DNA from: Candidatus Fermentibacterota bacterium
Lineage (GTDB): Bacteria > Fermentibacterota > Fermentibacteria > Fermentibacterales > JCC-6
Assembly: GCA_030609965.1 (NCBI GenBank)
Contig: JAUWSQ010000026.1
Location: 1 to 36,126 of the forward strand
Direction of reading: 5' to 3'
DNA: 36,126 nucleotides
This document shows positions 7,448-14,504 of this stretch, piece by piece; position 1 is the first letter of the stretch, and each line of letters starts with the position of its first letter. A program made the translations under genes and the position numbers. The notes beneath the pieces are model-generated. The model made no database searches. It was not told the origin of the DNA and saw nothing but the letters and a program-made list of their open reading frames with translations.

Positions 7448-8385
7448 CAATCACCTACTACTTTGAAGAATCTGTATTTCATTATGCTCGATATTAGCAT
7501 AAGGATCATGCCGGAGATGAGGAAGAACATATATGAATCTCTATACACAAAAAGTCCTTCCGCAGGTAATGTTGAAGCTTCCAGGGAGTCAATAGCCGAA
7601 TAAACCTCATCAAGCTCCTCTGGAGATTCAACATTGAACAGTCTTCCTCCATTAAGGTCAGCAATGTACGACAGGGTTTCTATATCAAGCCCGAGACCGT
7701 CTTCCGATAAGGGCTTTCCGATGCCCACAGTGTAAATTCTGAGGCTGTCTCCGTGTAGTGTATTAATTGCCTTGGCAACAGTTATCGGGTCCAGCTGACT
7801 GGAGGTGTCCTCTCCATCGGAGATGAGTACAATGACTCTTCTTGCGGTCTGTGAATAATTAAAGCCTTTCGCAGCAATAGCGAGGCCTGCTCCTATGGCA
7901 GTACCATCTGGAAGTGCGCCCAGCTCCGCACTCTGAATGAACCTTTCCAGTGTAGCGTGATCGAAGGTAGGCGGACATAGTGTTCTTGGCTGCTCGGCGT
8001 AGATAACCAGTCCTATTCTGTCGTTGGGCCTGCCGTCTATGAAGATCAAAGCTGCCCTCTTCGCCGCTGCAAGACGGCTTGGATAGTAGTCCGTCTGGGT
8101 CATGCTGCCGGAAACATCAAGTGTTATGATGATATCCACTCCTTCACCCGCTTCGGGCAACCGTTCAAATCCCTGCTGCGGTCTCGCAAGGGCAATGCAG
8201 AGAAGGGCGATTCCTGCAAATTGAAGAAAAACAGCTGTTCTGAAACCAGGAGACCCGGAAATGGACTGGAAAGAGAATGGTCCGCTGTAAGTCTGTGATA
8301 TCACCTTGGGATTTCGAGATAACAGAAAGGTGAACAGGAGAAATAAAGGGAACGCAAGAAGAGCCGGAAAAAATTGGAAATTCAT
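7447..8385 (-). CDS. batA: BatA-like vWA-domain membrane protein
   Basis: 312 aa from ATG 8383-8385, which forms TAATG with the upstream stop; a GTG at 8397 has its ribosome site directly abutting and is less likely. Two N-terminal TMs, then a vWA domain with complete MIDAS residues (DVSGS, Asp90 to Ser94; the Thr in PDGTAIG; the Asp in ISDGED), then a C-terminal TM near the end (FFLISGMILMLISSIMKYRFF). ALARPQQG just before the vWA domain is typical of the BatA/YfbK-like family. In the MoxR/vWA module, MoxR is thought to remodel such vWA proteins or load metal into their targets. Confidence 0.9.
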   Translation of the reverse strand: MNFQFFPALLAFPLFLLFTFLLSRNPKVISQTYSGPFSFQSISGSPGFRTAVFLQFAGIALLCIALARPQQGFERLPEAGEGVDIIITLDVSGSMTQTDYYPSRLAAAKRAALIFIDGRPNDRIGLVIYAEQPRTLCPPTFDHATLERFIQSAELGALPDGTAIGAGLAIAAKGFNYSQTARRVIVLISDGEDTSSQLDPITVAKAINTLHGDSLRIYTVGIGKPLSEDGLGLDIETLSYIADLNGGRLFNVESPEELDEVYSAIDSLEASTLPAEGLFVYRDSYMFFLISGMILMLISSIMKYRFFKVVGD

Positions 8386-9245
8386 TACCTGTGCCACTCC
8401 TCTCTGATGTTGAGCAGCATTGAGGTAAATCTTTTTGCTCTCTCACGTGATCCGCCCCAGGCGGCGTATCTTTGAAGTATTATCTCCCTGGTTAATTCTG
8501 CTGTATTTTCGATGAACTTGTTGCCGCTCTTCTCTCCTGCAAGCTGTCTTTTTATCTGGTGCCATGTAAAAGCTCTGCTTGAGATACCGAACCCTACCGC
8601 AACAGTATCTCTTAGAAGCTGATCAATTTCCCTGTAATAATCGGGCCAGTTGCCTTCTGCAAAAGCTTTCGAATTAAGAAGAGCCTTGACTTCATCGAGA
8701 GGAGAAATCGATTTCTTCAAAGAGGAAGAATTGTCTGTAGATAGAAGTTTATTGCTCTTTCTGAGAATAAACCAGATCGAAACCGCGATGATAATTGCCG
8801 TCAGCGATAGAATTAGCGGAAGAAGCCAGCTGTTGGATGGAGATCTTCCCCACCTCTCCCAGAAATTGTGGATGCTTAGATAATCCTGAGGTAATCCGGG
8901 AGGAATAGCGTGAAGGAGAGGCGCCGGGAAGACGGGAACGATCCATGTTGAATCGGGCATTGTTCTGGCAACTACAATAACGGGTGGAGGAAATTCTTCT
9001 TCCTCTCCCCCCTGATTTGAAACAGCGTAAATTGGGGGCAGGATGAGCGTGTCCAGAACAATCGGAATTATCGTAATACTGTCGCCCAGCTGTTCGAGTA
9101 AAACGAAATCTTCAGTTACTTCAACCGGCCTTGGTGTGAAGCCTTCAGGAATGGAATAATCAATAGTTACCGGAACTCCCAGAGGGCATTGAACAGCTTC
9201 AATCTCAGAAGTCAGAAACAATACTGTCAGCACCAGAGATATCAT
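8385..9245 (-). CDS. DUF4381-like membrane protein of the MoxR/Bat operon
   Basis: 286 aa. Signal sequence (MISLVLTVLFLTSEIEA), a periplasmic beta-rich domain (18-140), one TM (about 144-161, WLLPLILSLTAIIIAVSIWF), and a cytoplasmic helical domain. The latter contains SPLDEVKALLNS, DYYREIDQLLRDTV, FGISSRAFTWHQIKRQL and LQRYAAWGGS, matching the DUF4381-type proteins found between DUF58 and the vWA genes. ATG 9243-9245 shares ATGA with the DUF58 stop. It is probably a membrane adaptor linking the vWA complex to cytoplasmic factors; no enzymatic motif is visible. Confidence 0.75.
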   Translation of the reverse strand: MISLVLTVLFLTSEIEAVQCPLGVPVTIDYSIPEGFTPRPVEVTEDFVLLEQLGDSITIIPIVLDTLILPPIYAVSNQGGEEEEFPPPVIVVARTMPDSTWIVPVFPAPLLHAIPPGLPQDYLSIHNFWERWGRSPSNSWLLPLILSLTAIIIAVSIWFILRKSNKLLSTDNSSSLKKSISPLDEVKALLNSKAFAEGNWPDYYREIDQLLRDTVAVGFGISSRAFTWHQIKRQLAGEKSGNKFIENTAELTREIILQRYAAWGGSRERAKRFTSMLLNIREEWHR

Positions 9246-10126
9246 CTGCGTCTCCGTTTTTTCCTCAATTCGAAGAACCTGCGCAGAGGAAGAATAAGGT
9301 TGTCAGATGTCGAAATACTCATAAGATCCAGTTTGTTATCGCGGCACAGCTCTTCCCTGGCCTGCTGAACCAGGCGGACATTGTCCGCGAATTTCTTTCT
9401 CCAGGTCCGGGAATTCGTATTCACAACCTTCTCGGTACCTGTCTCGGGATTTCTGAACCTTACTCTCCCCATCATTGGCAGATGGAGTTCTCTAGGGTCG
9501 AATACATGTATTCCGACAACATCATGTTTTCCAACGGCAGTTTTAAGGAGCCTGCTGCCTGAAGGAAAGGTAAAATCGCTTATTATGAAAATAAGGGCTC
9601 TTCTCTTCATCACCCTGCCCATGTATTTCAATGCGTTGTCCAGATCCGCATGGGCCTGTATATCCGGTACCTGGAGTATTCTGCGAACAAGACCCAGGGC
9701 GTGCTTTCTTCCTTTTTCAGGCGGGATATAGTCATGGATTCTATCGGAGAATGTAAGCATGCCTACCCTGTCATTACTCTCTGAAGCAGAAAGGGCGAGT
9801 ACTGCAGCAACTTCTGCCACTCTCTCAGCTTTTGTCAGGTTAAGTGACCCGAACCTGAGGCTTCCGGAGAGGTCTACGACCAGAAGCACCATGAGCTCTC
9901 TTTCCTCGGTGAAAACTTTCACGAAGGGAGTCCGGGTTCTGGCATATACGTTCCAGTCGATCCGCTTGGGGTCGTCACCCTCTACGTATGGGCGGAGGTC
10001 GGAGAACTCCATTCCATGCCCGCGGAATATAGAACTGTAATCACCGCATACCAGCTGTGCTACAAGCTTTCGTGTACTAAGTTCAATCCTTCTGACACGA
10101 TTGAATAATGAGTGTACGTTTTCCAT
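9242..10126 (-). CDS. DUF58 family protein (MoxR-associated, vWA-like)
   Basis: About 294 aa from ATG 10124-10126 (a TTG at 10135 is also in frame; no strong ribosome site decides). The diagnostic DUF58 block is present: RGHGMEFSDLRPYVEGDDPK followed by RIDWNVYARTRTPFVKVF. A vWA-like fold follows, with a complete DLSGS MIDAS motif (Asp85, Ser87, Ser89) and RALIFIISDFTFP. No TM segments are visible, so it is probably a soluble cytoplasmic partner of the upstream MoxR ATPase. The pair MoxR-DUF58 is among the most conserved in bacteria; it starts 14 nt after moxR ends. Confidence 0.92.
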   Translation of the reverse strand: MENVHSLFNRVRRIELSTRKLVAQLVCGDYSSIFRGHGMEFSDLRPYVEGDDPKRIDWNVYARTRTPFVKVFTEERELMVLLVVDLSGSLRFGSLNLTKAERVAEVAAVLALSASESNDRVGMLTFSDRIHDYIPPEKGRKHALGLVRRILQVPDIQAHADLDNALKYMGRVMKRRALIFIISDFTFPSGSRLLKTAVGKHDVVGIHVFDPRELHLPMMGRVRFRNPETGTEKVVNTNSRTWRKKFADNVRLVQQAREELCRDNKLDLMSISTSDNLILPLRRFFELRKKRRRR

Positions 10127-10140
10127 GATCTGCAATGCAG

Positions 10141-11133
10141 TTATTTAACAGGGATCCGGCTCAGAATCCTGTCCAGAATTTCCTCAACACCGATTTCTTC
10201 AGCTTCCGCTTCAAAGGAAAGAATGATACGGTGACGAAGAACGTCATGTGCCACTTCCTTCACGATCGTGGGACCCACGAATGCCTGACCGTAAAGAAGA
10301 GCCCTTGCTCTCGATGCTGCAAGCAGGCCGAGAGAACCTCTGGGGCTGGCTCCCACTGAAATAAGATCCTCCAGGTCCTTAAATCCAGCCTGTCTGGGGT
10401 GACGGGTAGCAGCTGTGAGCCTGACCATGTAGTTCATGATCACATCTTCCACAAGTACCTGAGAAGATATCCGCTGAAGTTCAATTACATCCTCTGTAGT
10501 CATGACCGGATCTATCGAAGGAACCGGTTTTCCTCCGATTCTCTTGAGTATTTCAATCTCCTCGTCTGCTGTAGGATAATCGACCTTCAGTTTCATCAGG
10601 AACCTGTCCACCTGGGCTTCAGGAAGAGGATATGTTCCTTCCTGCTCTATGGGGTTCTGGGTTGCCATTACAAAGAAAGGTTCCGGAAGATGGTGGGTTT
10701 CGCCTCCGAAGGTGACCTGACGCTCCTGCATTGATTCAAGAAGGGCGCTCTGGACCTTAGCTGGTGCTCTGTTGATCTCGTCAGCAAGGATGAACTGAGC
10801 GAAAATTGGTCCTTTCCTGGCTTCGAAGGTATTCGTCTGCGGTTTGAAAATCATCGTTCCTGTAATATCAGTTGGAAGTAGATCCGGAGTGAACTGCAGC
10901 CTTGAGAATGTAGCGTTGACGCATTTGGAGAGGGTTCTTGCAGCGAGGGTTTTTGCTAGACCCGGCACACCTTCAATCAGAACGTGTCCATCACAGAGCA
11001 TCGCAGTTATAAGACCGAGACGGAGTTCTTCCTGTCCGACAATAACACTGGAAAACCTGGACTTGAGTTTATCCAGAAGTGGTTTCTTGTCTGAAATCAG
11101 CTTTTCAAGTTCTTCAACCTGTTCTCTAGGCAT
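10141..11133 (-). CDS. moxR: MoxR-family AAA+ ATPase
   Basis: 330 aa. Walker A GVPGLAKT (55-62), Walker B ILADE (115-119), the AAA_3 signature EINRAPAKVQSALLESMQER, sensor-1 Asn160 (MATQNP), and EAQVDRFLMKL. The C-terminal helical lid contains SPRGSLGLLAASRARALL, standard for MoxR. Length matches the family. ATG 11131-11133 has GGAGGG six bases upstream and overlaps the phosphomutase stop by 8 nt. MoxR ATPases act as chaperones for vWA-containing partners, here presumably DUF58, BatA and BatB, which follow in the same transcript. Confidence 0.95.
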   Translation of the reverse strand: MPREQVEELEKLISDKKPLLDKLKSRFSSVIVGQEELRLGLITAMLCDGHVLIEGVPGLAKTLAARTLSKCVNATFSRLQFTPDLLPTDITGTMIFKPQTNTFEARKGPIFAQFILADEINRAPAKVQSALLESMQERQVTFGGETHHLPEPFFVMATQNPIEQEGTYPLPEAQVDRFLMKLKVDYPTADEEIEILKRIGGKPVPSIDPVMTTEDVIELQRISSQVLVEDVIMNYMVRLTAATRHPRQAGFKDLEDLISVGASPRGSLGLLAASRARALLYGQAFVGPTIVKEVAHDVLRHRIILSFEAEAEEIGVEEILDRILSRIPVK

Positions 11134-12484
11134 CTATTTCCCTCCTGGCTTTTTTGATGAAATTCCGTGTTGTATTTTCATAGTCCAGAAGACCCTTACG
11201 GGTTCCAGCTTCAAATCTCATAACCAGAACGGGCTGAGTATTGGATGCCCTTACAAGGCCCCATCCATCCGGGAAGGTGATCCGGGCACCGTCGGTTGTA
11301 TTTACTTGATAATTTTCCTTCTGGAATAGCTCGGTTACTTTGTTGACGAGAAGGAATTTAGTATCATCATCGCTGTCTTCCCTTATCTCGGGTGTTGAGA
11401 AAACCTTCGGGAGATCCTGCAGATAGCTGCTAAGAGGAATAGTGCCCGAAGCGATTATCTCGATAAGCCTCAAGGCGGCATAAAGGGCATCATCGTAGCC
11501 GTAATAGCGATCTCTGAAAAAGATGTGACCGCTCATTTCTCCAGCGAGGAGTGCATTTTCCTTGATCATTTCCTTTTTAATGATCGAATGCCCTGTAGGG
11601 GACATGAACGATATCCCTCCTGCCTTTTCAATTTCAGAAAAGAAAAGTCCTGAAGCCTTAACCTCTGACATGATGGTTGCTCCTGGATTTTGCTTCAGAA
11701 GTGCTCTTGCAAGGATAATCAGTATCATATCTCCCCGAATGACCTCTCCCCTGTCGTCTATTACTCCAAGACGGTCTGCATCTCCGTCGAAGGCGAGACC
11801 TATATCTGCTCTTTCACTGATAACCGTTTCTTTCAGGTCAGATAGGTTATCCTCAACGGTAGGATCGGGGTGATGATTTGGGAAATCACCGTTCATATCG
11901 CAGTAAAGAGGAATAACCCTGCAACCCAGATTTCGAAGGATCGTTATGGCTGTATCACCACCGGTTCCGTTGCCCGCATCAACTACGATCCGCAGTGACC
12001 GATCAAGCGAAAATTCCCACAGCAGTCTTTCAAGGTATGGTTTCCTTACGGAAACCTGCTGAATTGAGGTTTGCTGGGATATATCAACAGAATCCGTGAC
12101 AATCTCCATTCTTCTGCCGAGGTCCTGTATGGAATCACCGTATATTGTCTCATGTCCGAATAATATTTTGAAGCCGTTGTACTCGGGTGGGTTGTGGCTG
12201 CCTGTAATCATTACTGTGACATCAGGATTGAGGGTATACGCGGCAAAATACGTCATCGGTGTGGTCAATACACCAAGATCAAGGACATCGCATCCTGCTG
12301 AACGAATGCCATCGGCAAGCCATTCCATCAAAACAGCCCCGGATTTCCTGCAGTCCCGGCCAACAGCGATGCTTTGTTTCGCAATTGAACCGAGCACCCG
12401 GCCAAGCCTGATGGTAGTGCTCCTATCAAGATCATCAGGATATATGCCCCTGATGTCGTATTTCCTGAAAATACTGTTTTTCAT
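11126..12484 (-). CDS. Phosphomannomutase/phosphoglucomutase
   Basis: 452 aa, the usual length of the alpha-D-phosphohexomutase family. N-terminal FRKYDIRGIYPDDL; phosphoserine loop MITGSHNPPEYNGFK with Ser96; metal loop DGDADR (233-238) with LGVIDDRGEVIRGD; sugar-binding GEMSGHIFF; phosphate-binding C-terminus RASNTQPVLVMRFEAG. It interconverts mannose-6-P/mannose-1-P or glucose-6-P/glucose-1-P; the sequence does not decide which. ATG 12482-12484 follows the upstream stop directly (TAAATG), with AAGGAA as ribosome site. The product would feed nucleotide-sugar synthesis for envelope glycans, fitting the mannosyltransferase-like protein at 22059-24437. Its position just before moxR is an unusual operon partner. 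Confidence 0.94.
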   Translation of the reverse strand: MKNSIFRKYDIRGIYPDDLDRSTTIRLGRVLGSIAKQSIAVGRDCRKSGAVLMEWLADGIRSAGCDVLDLGVLTTPMTYFAAYTLNPDVTVMITGSHNPPEYNGFKILFGHETIYGDSIQDLGRRMEIVTDSVDISQQTSIQQVSVRKPYLERLLWEFSLDRSLRIVVDAGNGTGGDTAITILRNLGCRVIPLYCDMNGDFPNHHPDPTVEDNLSDLKETVISERADIGLAFDGDADRLGVIDDRGEVIRGDMILIILARALLKQNPGATIMSEVKASGLFFSEIEKAGGISFMSPTGHSIIKKEMIKENALLAGEMSGHIFFRDRYYGYDDALYAALRLIEIIASGTIPLSSYLQDLPKVFSTPEIREDSDDDTKFLLVNKVTELFQKENYQVNTTDGARITFPDGWGLVRASNTQPVLVMRFEAGTRKGLLDYENTTRNFIKKARREIDA

Positions 12485-13288
12485 TTATTGTTCCTTAGAG
12501 GTTTTCATTCCGGGAAGCTCAATTGCATACTGGCCTGTGCCTGTCTCACCTGTGAGCCATCCTCTGTGGGCACTTATTATCTGTCGGGCCAGCTCCACTT
12601 CGAATGCGGAGTGCTCAGCATTACTCTGCGTTTCACCCTTATGAACGATTGTCAGTCTTACGGATTCTTCAGAACCGGTAAGCACTATGTGAATAAGTGA
12701 ACCCGCACTCATGATGCGTGATATTTCAGAGAGAATATTGTCCAGAGCATGTCTGAGGTAATACCTGCTTCCCGAAACGAAAACGTTTTCATCCATTGAT
12801 ATTGCCAGGGATACCCCACGTGTCGCAAATGTTTCATTCCATTCGTTGAGGGTTTCAAAAAGGAGTTCATCAAGTGATACAAGGGATGATTCCGCACCCT
12901 CGGGGAACTGAGATTCATCGGTAAGGTCCATGTTCTCAAGAGCTGCCAGTTCCTTCATCACGTTCAGAAAATTCTCGATCTCCTCGATTTCAGCAGTCAG
13001 TCTTGCGAGCTGCTCCTTCACAAGCGGTGATCTGTCAAGGGGTCTGGAAAGCTCTATTGCTGTTTCCCTGACCGATTCCAGGGGTTTTCGCAGAGATACT
13101 CCGATACGCGACAGCATCTCCGATTTCAGTTTTTCCAGTTCATCAAGTTCTTCCTTGTACAACCTGAGTTTGTTTTTCAGTTCACTGATCTTTTTCTCGA
13201 ATGCTATTTTGTTTCTTCTGTACATTTCCATGATCATGAAAATTCCAAGAAAGATCAGAAAAACAACATATACAGGCAGTGTTATCAT
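12485..13288 (-). CDS. Membrane-anchored degenerate histidine-kinase-like protein
   Basis: 267 aa. One N-terminal TM (3-21), a charged coiled coil (about 27-60), then a segment aligning with HisKA: SEMLSRIGVSLRKPLESV corresponds to the usual FLANMSHELRTPL but has Val64 at the phospho-acceptor His. A HATPase-like domain follows, with LRHALDNILSEI in place of the N-box (the Mg-binding Asn of 'SNA' is lost) and VRLTIVHKGE where DNGxGI is expected; the tail AHRGWLTGETGTGQYAIELPG still follows the family. So the fold is kept while catalysis is probably lost. It may be a regulatory scaffold or allosteric partner. It is tightly packed between the DUF512 gene (1 nt) and the phosphomutase gene (0 nt). 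Confidence 0.78.
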   Translation of the reverse strand: MITLPVYVVFLIFLGIFMIMEMYRRNKIAFEKKISELKNKLRLYKEELDELEKLKSEMLSRIGVSLRKPLESVRETAIELSRPLDRSPLVKEQLARLTAEIEEIENFLNVMKELAALENMDLTDESQFPEGAESSLVSLDELLFETLNEWNETFATRGVSLAISMDENVFVSGSRYYLRHALDNILSEISRIMSAGSLIHIVLTGSEESVRLTIVHKGETQSNAEHSAFEVELARQIISAHRGWLTGETGTGQYAIELPGMKTSKEQ

Positions 13289-13289
13289 G

Positions 13290-14501
13290 TCAGGCCAGCT
13301 CCTCCAGATCTCTGATTACGAAAACTTCTCTACCAGTTAATTGACTTATTCTATCGGGAGTAAAATCATCAAGCGTCAGGTTATCATGGTTGAACATTAC
13401 ACCAGGCAGTATAACAGTATTATATGAATCCGGAAGTTTCTTCACAGATCTTACAATATCTTCTCCTGAGAGAAGGCCTGCTGCACCGATATCGGGGCCC
13501 AGAAAAGTATTCTCAACAGCGATCACATGGTAATCGCTGCCATTAAGAATACGTCTTAGAAAAGGAGCTGCGAGAGATCCGGTACACACTATTCCATTTC
13601 CTGTAAATTCCTTTCCTGATGTTTCCATCAGTTCTGCCAGGAGCCCTATACCATTCTCTCTTAGTGTACAGGTCTCATAATAAGATGCCGGCGGAATATC
13701 CAGACCGGCCATTATAAAGAATTCATCAGATGGGTATACCCATGTGTATCCTCGATTTATTACAGCCTTTCTCCTCCACAGGTTACATTGATTTACAACA
13801 CGACGGGCTTCTTCTCCTGAGGAACGCCTTATCTCATGCAGTCCATCCCTGTATTTAGTCAGACCGACAGGCACTACGCCGACTGATATAACGCCTGGGA
13901 TTGTAAGAAGATCATCCAGGGTTTTATCAAGCTCTTCCTCATCATTCAGTCCGGGTACTACCACTAACTGAGTTTCCATTTCAATACCGGCTTCTGAGAG
14001 TTTCTCCAGCATGTGCAGGACAGGTTCGTCCCTGCGAGTCCCCAGTATTATTCCTCTTATTGATGGATCTGTTGTGTGAACGGAAATATGAAGAGGTGTG
14101 AGGTGCTTGCAAATGGCATATTCAGTATCATCAGTATCAAGGGTTACATATGTTCCCTGGATAAAGGAATACCTGATATCGTCATCCTTTACCCGCAGGG
14201 AGGGTCTGACACCATGAGGCAGCTGATCTACGAAACAGAATATGCATTTATTTCGGCATAGGGCAGGCTGTTGGTCCTGGAATACAAAGCCCCAGTCAGT
14301 GGAGGGATTGCGCCGGATTGTAAGTCTTCTGATAACAGTACCTCTTGTAAATACCAGGTCAATGAAGAAGCCGCTGGCGCTGTAAAGAAAATCTATCCAG
14401 TCGTTAAGGGGACTGCCGTTACATGATATAAGTTTGTCGATATTTCTGAATCCTGTTGCGGAAGCGGGAGAACCAGGTGTTATAGACAGTATTTCGAGCA
14501 A
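13290..14501 (-). CDS. PDZ-like plus DUF512 radical-SAM-type protein
   Basis: 403 aa. Residues 1-60 form a PDZ-like domain (ILSITPGSPASATGFRNIDK). A CxxxCxxC cluster (Cys82, Cys86, Cys89, in CRNKCIFCFVDQLPHGVR) starts the radical-SAM-like core, with VKDDDIRYSFIQGTYVTL next, the characteristic DUF512 sequence. The C-terminal part contains GSLAAPFLRRIL and FLGPDIGAAGLLSGEDI. The family (TIGR03279-like) binds FeS; its reaction is not established. TTG 14499-14501 with CTGGAG five bases upstream is the best start; it follows the TPR gene stop by 3 nt. In many Firmicutes the family sits beside the GTPase gene der; that neighbour is absent here. Confidence 0.9.
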   Translation of the reverse strand: MLEILSITPGSPASATGFRNIDKLISCNGSPLNDWIDFLYSASGFFIDLVFTRGTVIRRLTIRRNPSTDWGFVFQDQQPALCRNKCIFCFVDQLPHGVRPSLRVKDDDIRYSFIQGTYVTLDTDDTEYAICKHLTPLHISVHTTDPSIRGIILGTRRDEPVLHMLEKLSEAGIEMETQLVVVPGLNDEEELDKTLDDLLTIPGVISVGVVPVGLTKYRDGLHEIRRSSGEEARRVVNQCNLWRRKAVINRGYTWVYPSDEFFIMAGLDIPPASYYETCTLRENGIGLLAELMETSGKEFTGNGIVCTGSLAAPFLRRILNGSDYHVIAVENTFLGPDIGAAGLLSGEDIVRSVKKLPDSYNTVILPGVMFNHDNLTLDDFTPDRISQLTGREVFVIRDLEELA

Positions 14502-14504
14502 ATG

